Of a stretch of 64,000 nucleotides of DNA, positions 28,965 to 36,957 are shown one piece after another (within the stretch, counting starts at the first letter, position 1; the number at the start of each line of letters is the position of its first letter). The position numbers and the translations under genes are program-made. The notes below the pieces were generated by a model. It saw only the letters and a list, made by a program, of their open reading frames with translations, had not been told where the DNA came from and did no database searches. The stretch is from Marinobacter sp. 2_MG-2023. Lineage in GTDB: Bacteria > Pseudomonadota > Gammaproteobacteria > Pseudomonadales > Oleiphilaceae. The DNA is taken from the NCBI RefSeq assembly GCF_030546935.1, contig NZ_JAUOPH010000001.1, positions 62,001 through 126,000 of the forward strand, read 5' to 3'.

Positions 28965-29642
28965 GTGAAGAACACTCCGGCGTCCCCTGAGCGCTCCGGT
29001 CAGACCCCGTTAATCGAGTCTGGCGAAATGCTTGAACAGCAAATCCAGCACCTGCTGATTGCCGTTGAGCATGAACTCCGCGTGTCTCCCAATGGCACAG
29101 ACGAACTCAATCTGATCAAGCGGCTGCAACGTGCGCCCTGGTGCCTGGTTGGAGACCTCGAATTCAATAACCCCAGCGAGCTCTATCCAGTACACTTTCT
29201 ACTCTTTCATGTGCTGTATCGCCTGAGGGATACTCTGGCTAAGGCCGGCGAAAGCCTGACCATCTCACCCATGCGAATCAGTATCGACTGTCAGAAAACA
29301 GTCAGCGGCGACGGTCTGCCCGACGCTGTTGATAACCTGCGGAGTTTCTATCTGGATCTTTCTCAGTACGAACTTCCGAAAAATGCGATTGAGCAGATGA
29401 TGGAGAGGTTCTGGGCTGGCTACCAAGGCGCAGCCCCCTCAGGCCCGGAAGTCCTGGCCGCTGCAAATACTCTCGGGTTCGAAGCAGTTCCAGACAGTTT
29501 CTCGACAACAAAGCAGGCATTTCGACGCGCCGTGATGCAAGCACACCCGGACCGGGGTGGAGAAACGGAGGCAATCCAGACACTCAATGAGGCGTTTTCC
29601 GTTCTGAAAACACATTTCAGTCAGATGATGGAGCAGACATGA
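28965..29642 (+). CDS. DnaJ-related co-chaperone-like protein
   Basis: Residues about 25-140 match the DnaJ-related N-terminal region found in gammaproteobacteria (LIAVEHELRVSPNGTDELNL, then APWCLVGDLEFNNP). The C-terminal 60 residues form a J-domain with the HPD motif (QAHPDRGGETEAIQTLNEAF). The J-domain implies stimulation of DnaK. It starts at GTG 28965, 45 bases after the TetR gene. Its stop overlaps the deacetylase start by 4 bases. The DnaK client is unknown. Confidence 0.82.
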   Translation: MKNTPASPERSGQTPLIESGEMLEQQIQHLLIAVEHELRVSPNGTDELNLIKRLQRAPWCLVGDLEFNNPSELYPVHFLLFHVLYRLRDTLAKAGESLTISPMRISIDCQKTVSGDGLPDAVDNLRSFYLDLSQYELPKNAIEQMMERFWAGYQGAAPSGPEVLAAANTLGFEAVPDSFSTTKQAFRRAVMQAHPDRGGETEAIQTLNEAFSVLKTHFSQMMEQT

Positions 29643-30670
29643 GACGACAAAAACTCTGGAAACCTGTAGCCCTGTGGTCACTCATGTTGGGGAGTTTTTG
29701 CACAAAAGCGGACCTCGTCGTTCTCCAGTATCATCACATCAGTGATGCCACACCGCCATCCACCAGTACCTCTGTATCCCTGTTCCAGGCTCAGATTGAA
29801 CTGATCAGGGATCTCGGTATTGAGGTTGTCGATCTGCCCTCTGCAACGGAAACGGTGTTCTCCGGAAATCCGCCAGCTGGCCAACGCATCGCTATTACCT
29901 TCGATGATGCCTACGAGTCGGTTTTCAGCGAAGGCGCAGATATCCTTGGTGAAAGCTCCCTGCCCTACACCATTTTCGTTGATACCCAAGCTGTCGGTAG
30001 CCACGGCTATATGACCTGGGACCAGTTACGGGAGCTTGCTGAGCGCGGCGGCGTTACCATTGCAAATCATACCGCCGGGCATGGACACCTGGCGAGAAAA
30101 CCCGATGAAGCGAAAGAAGACTGGAAAAAACGGATAACCCATAGCCTGGATTATGCGCAGGCAACTCTTGAGAAACAGCTTGGAACAAGCGCGCCTCTGT
30201 TCGCGTACCCTTATGGCGAATTTGATCAAGCACTGGAGGCGGAGGTTGCGGAGCGTGGCTGGTTCGGGTTCGGGCAACAATCGGGAGCTATCGGCCCGCT
30301 ATCGGGCAAGACCCGCCTACCGAGATTTCCCATGGCTAACGCTTACGGAAAACTTGACGGACTCGAAGAGAAGTTGAACAGCAAGGCATTTCCTATAGAT
30401 ACCAACAAGCTGCCCGATGGCATTGTAACCTCCAACCCGCCAACGCTGACATTGCCACCTTCAGACGCAATTCAACCCGAAAGGCTGACGTGTTTTGCCT
30501 CAGGTATGGGGCGCATAGAATTTGATGCCACAGATAAGGGAGTGAGTATCAAGGCTCCGGAACCCTTCAACAGCCGGCGGTTTCGTTATAACTGTACCCA
30601 TCCTGCCGAAGACGGGAGCTTCTACTGGCTTTCACAGCAGTGGCTGGATCTCAGCCAACCGGAAGACTGA
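29639..30670 (+). CDS. secreted polysaccharide deacetylase family protein
   Basis: The 343-residue protein has a short signal peptide (about 1-23). A NodB-type deacetylase domain follows with QYHHISD, the metal and catalytic motif ITFDDAYESVF, the second metal motif NHTAGHGHL and AYPYGEFDQ. The C-terminal 80 residues form an extra small domain with a cysteine pair (LTCFASG, YNCTHPA). Such enzymes deacetylate N-acetylhexosamine polymers in the periplasm. It is translationally coupled to the DnaJ-related gene. Confidence 0.86.
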   Translation: MRRQKLWKPVALWSLMLGSFCTKADLVVLQYHHISDATPPSTSTSVSLFQAQIELIRDLGIEVVDLPSATETVFSGNPPAGQRIAITFDDAYESVFSEGADILGESSLPYTIFVDTQAVGSHGYMTWDQLRELAERGGVTIANHTAGHGHLARKPDEAKEDWKKRITHSLDYAQATLEKQLGTSAPLFAYPYGEFDQALEAEVAERGWFGFGQQSGAIGPLSGKTRLPRFPMANAYGKLDGLEEKLNSKAFPIDTNKLPDGIVTSNPPTLTLPPSDAIQPERLTCFASGMGRIEFDATDKGVSIKAPEPFNSRRFRYNCTHPAEDGSFYWLSQQWLDLSQPED

Positions 30671-30675
30671 ATCGA

Positions 30676-31644
30676 CTACTCAGTCTCCACCATGATCAGC
30701 CCGAACTCGCCGGTGTTTATATGTGGTATTTTGCGGGGGCCATGACGCGTTTCGATAACTGTTTGCCCTTCCAGATCCTGGCGGCGGGTAAAGAGCACCA
30801 TCCAGCGTTCCTCTTTGGATACCAGAACGGGAATCCGGGCTTCAAGATAGCCAAGGCGATGCCAGTTTTCGGGCTCAAAATCCGACACCAGATCCGTCAC
30901 CAAACGAACAGGGTTGAGTTCGCTGTCCAGAAAAACTACCGAAGGCACAAAAACGCCTTTGGAAGCGTACGAACGCAAGCGCAAAATCCGGGCTTCGAAT
31001 TTATCTCCGCGTGGCAGAGCAATCAGTTGATAGGGGCTTGCTCCGGTAAGAAACTGATGAACAGGAGAGTCGTCGGTCAGGCGGATACCGAATTCACGCC
31101 CTTCCTGCCATGATTCGTGATCTTGCGCATCCATTGCCTGGCAGCAAGTGTCGGAAAAATGCTCAAGGTAACCTTCACTACTCTCTTCGATTCCCAGAAT
31201 GGCAAAGGCATCGGGGTCGCGACCATCTACGGTCTCAAGCGCCAAATGCATGTCGCCGGCGCGGTAGACCGTTGCGGGAGTATTCCCGGCGGGAGGCTCA
31301 TCACCCTCCTTTTCGCCGTCTTTCGGGGTTTCCGGTCGATAGTATGTGGTTCTGACGTTACCCTCGGAATCACGCCAGGTGAAATAGGGCTGGCCATCTT
31401 CTTCACGCACATATCCTTTGCGCCTCAGTTCTTCCGCATCGGGGTAATTCGCAGACGTAAATTCGGTACTGTCTGGGCTCCGCTCAGGTTCGCCCTTGGG
31501 CGAGTAACGTACGCGACCTTGTTCATCTACCCAGGTAAAATAGCCTTCTCGGTCTGACACCGTAGAGCCACCAACCTGACAACCTGCCAGTAAAGCCCCG
31601 AAAGCGGCGCAGATAACAGCTCTCCGTACCTTGTATGCGTTCAC
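30676..31644 (-). CDS. MalM-like lipoprotein
   Basis: The 322-residue protein has a lipoprotein signal (FGALLAGCQVGG, Cys at about 22). An N-terminal repeat pair (GYFTWVDEQGRVRYS and PYFTWRDSEGNVRTTYY) resembles short DUF4124-like modules. The C-terminal half (PVHQFLTGASPYQLIALP, then KGVFVPSVVFLDSE) resembles the maltose-operon protein MalM family. No mal genes are nearby. It is the last gene of the operon that begins with the C39 peptidase at 35216. Function unknown; probably an outer-membrane-associated partner. Confidence 0.7.
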   Translation of the reverse strand: MNAYKVRRAVICAAFGALLAGCQVGGSTVSDREGYFTWVDEQGRVRYSPKGEPERSPDSTEFTSANYPDAEELRRKGYVREEDGQPYFTWRDSEGNVRTTYYRPETPKDGEKEGDEPPAGNTPATVYRAGDMHLALETVDGRDPDAFAILGIEESSEGYLEHFSDTCCQAMDAQDHESWQEGREFGIRLTDDSPVHQFLTGASPYQLIALPRGDKFEARILRLRSYASKGVFVPSVVFLDSELNPVRLVTDLVSDFEPENWHRLGYLEARIPVLVSKEERWMVLFTRRQDLEGQTVIETRHGPRKIPHINTGEFGLIMVETE

Positions 31645-31679
31645 TCAGACGCCCTTTTTGAAAGCAACACAGAGTGTCC

Positions 31680-33305
31680 TCAGAATTTCTTTCTGAAACT
31701 TAAACCGGCCATGACAACTCGCAATGAAGTTTTAACATCCAGCCCGGCGTAGGGGTTATAGATAATATTAGTAATGTTATCGCAGTTGAGGTTGCAACTG
31801 GTATCTGCCGGAATACTCTCAACAGAGTGTAAATAGCTGAGGTTCATATCAATTTCAGTATTTTTATCCCACTGGTACCCCATACCAACACTATAGAGGT
31901 TGGCGCCGCCAAACGGTGCCATCACCGAGCGCTGATCATCCGGTATCACCGAATCACGGATCTCAACACCTGCTCTCAGGTCAAGCCGGGATGAAGCATG
32001 AAACTCCATACCAAAAGCCCAGTTCCACTGGCTTTTGAACCCGAGGGGCAGCTTGAGGGTGTTAGGCGTGGCGTTGTCCGGAGACAGAATGCGTGCAGCA
32101 TTAAGGAATTCCAGGTTCCGGTCAAAGCGAAACAGAAACGCATCCCACTGCGCGTAATCTGTCCACCCAATATCGGCGTTAAGAGTTAGTTTGGGGTGTA
32201 CATCCACGCTGATACCGGTCTGGAAATGCTGGGGATAGACCAGATCCATACTGACATTACCGGCTTCCCGAGGGGCGCCGGAAGGCAGACTGAGAATGGC
32301 CGACGTAATCGCACCCAGAACCGATCCGTTAACACTCTGCCAGAACCCGGACCAGTCATCGGTATACTCGATTTCGAAAGTGCCCTTCATATTCATTTCG
32401 GCTTCGGAGGTATAGCTTGCCCCCCAGGAAAACCAGTCTACCGGATCCCACATCACGCCAAGCGTATAGGTGGGCGAAAGTGTTTCCTGAACGTTGATAC
32501 TCAAGGCGCCGATGTCGTCCCAGGGGCCAACGTTACCGCCGCAAAGCGCCAACCATGGCTGCAGTGGCTCGTCGCCGCTTTCACAGTTGAACGCATCCTG
32601 AAGAATTTCTGCCACGCCCAGCAACATATTAGGCGCCCGCATATATTGATCCGCGGCAATACCCATATGGGACAAATGGATTCCGGCGCCCACTGACCAC
32701 TCGTCATTGATCTTGTAGCCAACCGTTGGCGACAGGTACGTAGTACGTTGCAAGGCCGTTGCCTGGGGCTGGTAGCGGCCGGGATCATCTGTATCGCGGT
32801 AGAAACCTGCAGCGAGCGGCATATAAAAAGCGGTACCGAAGGTCAGCTTTGAACCCGGAGGATTGATCGTGAATCCACCCGAAGGTGCTATCGCCGGGCC
32901 CGGAGGGGTGCGAAGAATCCCGAACCCGGGAACATAAAGCGCAACGTTGTTGGTATGGCTGTGGGAGTTGGCAACAGGATCCCTCTGCTCGCCTGTATCC
33001 GGATCGATTTCCAGACCATCAATACCAAATATCTCATACCCATCCGGAGCCGTGAAATCGGCATCAATATCCAGATAGATGCTCATAAGATTCACTTCGA
33101 ACTGACGACCTTCAAGCTTTGTCAGGCCCGCCGGGTTGTAGTGAATCGCCATGATTCCGGGTGGGTCTGCCGTAACCGCATTGCCTAAAGCCAATGCCTT
33201 CGGGTGAATGGTCAGGTTTTGTGCGAGCTGAGCCTGTGCTCCACATGAAAGTGTCGTTGCGACCATTGCCGCAAGAATCTGCCGCTGGTAGCTGTTATGT
33301 CCCAT
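31680..33305 (-). CDS. FadL/OmpP1-type outer-membrane transport protein
   Basis: The 541-residue protein has a signal peptide ending CGAQAQ and the FadL-family N-terminal plug region (HPKALALGNAVTADPPGIMAIHYNPAGLTKLEG), followed by a 14-strand-type barrel ending GLSFRKKF. FadL porins pass hydrophobic compounds such as fatty acids or hydrocarbons. It is 39 bases after the beta-barrel gene and 35 before the MalM-like gene. The protein is longer than E. coli FadL (about 446), with extra loops near residues 190-250. The actual substrate is unknown. Confidence 0.85.
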   Translation of the reverse strand: MGHNSYQRQILAAMVATTLSCGAQAQLAQNLTIHPKALALGNAVTADPPGIMAIHYNPAGLTKLEGRQFEVNLMSIYLDIDADFTAPDGYEIFGIDGLEIDPDTGEQRDPVANSHSHTNNVALYVPGFGILRTPPGPAIAPSGGFTINPPGSKLTFGTAFYMPLAAGFYRDTDDPGRYQPQATALQRTTYLSPTVGYKINDEWSVGAGIHLSHMGIAADQYMRAPNMLLGVAEILQDAFNCESGDEPLQPWLALCGGNVGPWDDIGALSINVQETLSPTYTLGVMWDPVDWFSWGASYTSEAEMNMKGTFEIEYTDDWSGFWQSVNGSVLGAITSAILSLPSGAPREAGNVSMDLVYPQHFQTGISVDVHPKLTLNADIGWTDYAQWDAFLFRFDRNLEFLNAARILSPDNATPNTLKLPLGFKSQWNWAFGMEFHASSRLDLRAGVEIRDSVIPDDQRSVMAPFGGANLYSVGMGYQWDKNTEIDMNLSYLHSVESIPADTSCNLNCDNITNIIYNPYAGLDVKTSLRVVMAGLSFRKKF

Positions 33306-33344
33306 AAAATCTTTCCCTTCCCGTTAAATCGTCAGCGGCGCCAA

Positions 33345-34355
33345 TCACTCTTTGAGGCCGGAGAAATTAATGGGCAGGGACACACCCAGGGAGAAGTCCG
33401 GAGCGTCCTCAGTCAGGCCGATACCAAGACTGGTGTTCACGATAGTGGTATCACTGACCCGGGTTCCCAGTGACATGCTCAGGAAACCTGTCATCTGGTC
33501 CTGCGCCATGGCCTGTTCGCCATTGGAGAAGGTCAGGATAGTTTCATCGCTATAGCTCAGCTGCGCTGAAATACTCAGGGATATGTCGTAGGAAAGTGAA
33601 TAGGCGAATCCGGCAGAGCCCGAAATACCAAAACCTGGCTCAACCTCTTGCAGCAGGCGCGCACCGCGAACCTGCTGCAGGTCCTCCGCTGGCAGGTTGT
33701 AGGTTGCGCTCAAGGAGCCGAATACAACGACCGGATCAAGCACCTTTGACAGGCTCAACCCACCGCCAAGAGAGTAATACCCACTGCCGCTTGAAAGCTG
33801 TTCGGTGATATCTATTTCGTAGGGACTTACACCGGTCTTGGTGGTAAACGTCCCGAACAGGGTCGTCGACATCTTGCCCGGCACATAGGCAAACGGCTGC
33901 CAACGTCCGGTAAAGGAGATGTCACCAAAATCGTACAAATTCAGTTCGTCTTCAGTATCGTACTTAACGACCAGGGGAATCCTGGCGCCAACTGTGAGGT
34001 TATCCAGAAAGCCATAATCGTACGAGAATGAATTGGTAAAGTTATGGGTTGCCGAGGGCACCACATCAAGGTTGCGTACGGAGCCGTCGGTGATGGCAAG
34101 ATCCAGTCTCTGATCTGCCGTATAGGAGTAATCAAACGAATAGTTGAGGGAGTGAGTGCCCTTTTTCTGAAGCGAATAGTTCTTTTCGGCCGCCTGAAAA
34201 ACTTCCTCAAGCTGGCGCGACGAGTCTTTATCTCCCTCCTGTTTCGCGAGTGCGTCCCTCGCCTGATCTACATTTCCGTCCTGCGCCAGGGACATGCCCG
34301 GAAGCAAACCTGTCGCGGAAACAAGGATAAGACCTCGCACAAACCAACGATTCAT
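33345..34355 (-). CDS. outer-membrane beta-barrel protein with helical N-terminus
   Basis: The 336-residue protein has a signal peptide (LLPGMSLAQ), then a short charged helical stretch (QARDALAKQEGDKDSSRQ, QLEEVFQAAEKNYSLQKKG). Alternating aromatic/hydrophobic strands typical of a barrel follow. It lies 60 bases after a C39 peptidase and 39 bases before the FadL-like gene. The helix-plus-barrel layout is reminiscent of FapF-like secretion barrels, but no confident homology could be drawn by eye. Confidence 0.65.
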   Translation of the reverse strand: MNRWFVRGLILVSATGLLPGMSLAQDGNVDQARDALAKQEGDKDSSRQLEEVFQAAEKNYSLQKKGTHSLNYSFDYSYTADQRLDLAITDGSVRNLDVVPSATHNFTNSFSYDYGFLDNLTVGARIPLVVKYDTEDELNLYDFGDISFTGRWQPFAYVPGKMSTTLFGTFTTKTGVSPYEIDITEQLSSGSGYYSLGGGLSLSKVLDPVVVFGSLSATYNLPAEDLQQVRGARLLQEVEPGFGISGSAGFAYSLSYDISLSISAQLSYSDETILTFSNGEQAMAQDQMTGFLSMSLGTRVSDTTIVNTSLGIGLTEDAPDFSLGVSLPINFSGLKE

Positions 34356-34415
34356 CCTGACTCCCTTAATTTTTATTGGTTATGATCCTGAACCAGGCAA
34401 GCCGCCTGGAAATCG

Positions 34416-35216
34416 TTAATTGCGACGGTAGTGCAATTGTTTTCGGGTATTTTCGACACTGCCGTCGAGGTTGTTCTTCTGGCGCTCAAGCAAATTCTGA
34501 ACGCGCCGGGCCGTGGCCTCGTGGAAGTCCGGTATGCGCTCCAGTGCCAGCAGCGTCATCGTCTGATCATCTATAAAACGCAGGTCTTCTTCTTTTAGTT
34601 CGAGGTTATCCAGGGGTTTATCACTGCTCGGGAAAACAATAAAAAGCACATTGTCATCCCACGTTTCTTCGAACTGGGCGAGCGTGAAAGACAGGTTTCC
34701 AACCGCAGGATCTGCAAGGTATACACGGCCGTCCCGTATGGTTCTGAGCACAACAAAGTGTTTAAAGCCTGCATGCTGGATAGGGACGATTGCGGGGTGG
34801 TCCAGGTCAATCAGGTCGTCGATTGTCGCGCGGAAACCACCCGATGGATAACCCAGTGCGGTGACAAGGCGCTTCATATCAAGCATGGAAAAAGCCCGGC
34901 GCGAAACGATGCGCTCACTTTCCCCATAATGCAGCAGACCTTCCATCACTTGACGCTCCGAGAGCGTGCGGCCGAGATAGAAATTCAGAACGGTTGTCAG
35001 CGCAGCGCTACCGCAGCTGTAGTCATACGCCTGACGCACAATATTGCGAAATTTCTGCTCCACCAGCGGCTCAATACGAAAATCGGTACTCAGCTTTGCA
35101 GGACTGGAATCGACTTGCTGTTCAATAACAACGGCCCCCCTTTCGTAGGGCTCTACCACAGTAGCTTCCTGCACCATGGCAAATGTAAGAACGGATCCAG
35201 CGAGCACCAGCAGCAT
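34416..35216 (-). CDS. exported C39-family cysteine peptidase
   Basis: The 266-residue protein begins with a hydrophobic signal segment (MLLVLAGSVLTFAMV). Its C39 peptidase core has the catalytic cysteine in YDYSCGSAALTTVLNFYLG, histidine in HAGFKHFVVL and aspartate in VYLADPAVG. C39 enzymes cut after double-glycine leaders. This one has no ABC transporter domains, like the stand-alone C39 proteins FapD and FilB of functional amyloid or pilus operons. It heads the operon C39, barrel, FadL-like, MalM-like. Confidence 0.83.
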   Translation of the reverse strand: MLLVLAGSVLTFAMVQEATVVEPYERGAVVIEQQVDSSPAKLSTDFRIEPLVEQKFRNIVRQAYDYSCGSAALTTVLNFYLGRTLSERQVMEGLLHYGESERIVSRRAFSMLDMKRLVTALGYPSGGFRATIDDLIDLDHPAIVPIQHAGFKHFVVLRTIRDGRVYLADPAVGNLSFTLAQFEETWDDNVLFIVFPSSDKPLDNLELKEEDLRFIDDQTMTLLALERIPDFHEATARRVQNLLERQKNNLDGSVENTRKQLHYRRN

Positions 35217-35412
35217 GTCGGACGAAATCCCTGTTTTTATTAAATGCGACTTTATCGGGTTACATATTGTTACGGTAAGATACCGAAATAGCAGGGGGCT
35301 TAAAGATAACTGTGCCTCAAATCTGGCGGTGCAGCAGCGCGCTGCCCTTCGTATCTATGGAAGGCAGGTGAAAAGGGGCTTGGGGTGACGCAGGTGGTAA
35401 AAGTTCGGGAGA

Positions 35413-35438
35413 GCAGGCGCAAGGCATCTCGCGCCTGC
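35413..35438 (-). terminator. hairpin downstream of the DASS transporter gene
   Basis: GCAGGCGC and GCGCCTGC form an 8-bp perfect stem with a 10-base loop, starting 8 bases beyond the transporter stop codon. A short T-containing stretch follows on the minus strand. It probably ends the amidohydrolase-transporter transcript. Confidence 0.6.
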
Positions 35439-35445
35439 CCGACTG

Positions 35446-36906
35446 TCAGATAGTAAAAATCATGTCCATAAGCAGGTAGCACAGCAGAGTCACCACCACG
35501 ATGCCGGCAATGTTCAGCGCAAACCCTGCCCGGATCATATCGCGGATCTTCATGTGCCCACTGGAGAACACAATCGCATTGGGCGGTGTCGCAACCGGCA
35601 TCATAAAGGCACAACTGGCAGCAATGGCAGCAGAGACCGTCAGGAGCAACGGCGAGCCGTCCTGCGACAGTGCAAGCGCCCCGAGTAATGGTAGAAAAGC
35701 TGCGGCTGTAGCCGTGTTGCTGGTCACCTCCGTGAGGAAAATAATCACCGTAACAACCAGCATGACCATGACGATCACAGGTAATGCGCTTGCAGCACCC
35801 ATGCTCGAGGCAATCCAGTCTGCCAAACCGGAGCTACTGATAACACCCGCCATGGCCAAACCTCCACCGAAAAGCAAAAGAACATCCCAGGGAATGCCTT
35901 TGGCCGTTTCCCAATCAAGTACAAAACTCTGCTGGCGCACATTGACCGGAATGATGAACATGGCAATGGCCGCCGATACCGCGATCCCCGTATCCGTCAA
36001 CCAGGGCGCGACGCTGGCCGACAGTAAGGGCCGGAAAATCCAGGCACTGGCTGTCAGTAAAAACACGACCGCAACCAGTTTCTCACCGCGGCTCATTTGG
36101 CCCATTGCCGTGAGCTCATCATTAATAGCCGAGCCGGCACCTTGCTGCGCCGTCAGACCAAAATCCGTGCGGGTCAGCCACCACCAGACGATACCCAGCA
36201 TCACGATTGCAACTGGTACGCCGAGAAGCATCCACTGGGCAAATCCGACTGAAATTCCCTGAGTCTCGTTGAGATAAGCTGCCAGTAGCGCATTGGGAGG
36301 CGTCCCTATCAGCGTAGCAATACCCCCAATACTGGCGGAGTATGCGATGGACAATAGCAGTGCCGTAGCATAACGCTGTACGTTCTCCGGCTCGCCATTA
36401 CCCATCATGCCAATAACCGACAAACCAATAGGCAGCATCATGATCGCAGTCGCGGTATTGCTGACCCACATGCTCAGAAACGCTGTCGCCAGCATGAAAC
36501 CTGCAATCTGGCGCTTTGGCTCGTTGCCAACGGCCTTCAGCGTCATCAGGGCAATACGACGATGGAGATTCCAACGTTGCATCGCAAGACCCAGAGTGAA
36601 ACCACCCAGGAACAGAAAGATAATTGGGTGCGCATAGGGAGAGGTTGCCTCAGAGATACTTCCGAGGCCAAGCCCCGGCACAAGCACAATAGGCAGCAGA
36701 GCGGTTGCGGGAATCGGGATAGCTTCGGTTGACCACCAGGTTGCCATCAGTAGCATCAGACCCATTGCCGACCAGGCCTCCACCGACATGGATTCTGGTG
36801 GCGGTAGAATTACCGTCATCAGAAGAAATCCGGCGCCGAGAACCAGGCCGATAAACCGACTTCTGGGGTAACCTCCCGCCTCTTCCTTCATCTGTTGTTC
36901 AGTCAT
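35446..36906 (-). CDS. SLC13/DASS family sodium:anion (dicarboxylate) symporter
   Basis: The 486-residue protein has about 11-12 membrane helices. It contains DASS features including ATWWSTEAIPIPATALLPIV near residue 55, SNTATAIMMLPIG near 150 and the repeated motif SNTATAAAFLPLLG near 395 (Ser-Asn-Thr substrate/sodium sites). Such carriers import succinate, malate, citrate or sulfate with Na+. It lies 51 bases downstream of an amidohydrolase in the same direction, suggesting uptake of the substrate or product of that enzyme. GGAG precedes the ATG. Confidence 0.9.
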   Translation of the reverse strand: MTEQQMKEEAGGYPRSRFIGLVLGAGFLLMTVILPPPESMSVEAWSAMGLMLLMATWWSTEAIPIPATALLPIVLVPGLGLGSISEATSPYAHPIIFLFLGGFTLGLAMQRWNLHRRIALMTLKAVGNEPKRQIAGFMLATAFLSMWVSNTATAIMMLPIGLSVIGMMGNGEPENVQRYATALLLSIAYSASIGGIATLIGTPPNALLAAYLNETQGISVGFAQWMLLGVPVAIVMLGIVWWWLTRTDFGLTAQQGAGSAINDELTAMGQMSRGEKLVAVVFLLTASAWIFRPLLSASVAPWLTDTGIAVSAAIAMFIIPVNVRQQSFVLDWETAKGIPWDVLLLFGGGLAMAGVISSSGLADWIASSMGAASALPVIVMVMLVVTVIIFLTEVTSNTATAAAFLPLLGALALSQDGSPLLLTVSAAIAASCAFMMPVATPPNAIVFSSGHMKIRDMIRAGFALNIAGIVVVTLLCYLLMDMIFTI

Positions 36907-36957
36907 GCAAACACTCCACTCCTCTTCGGAACATTCGGAGCCGAATAATGCCTGAAC

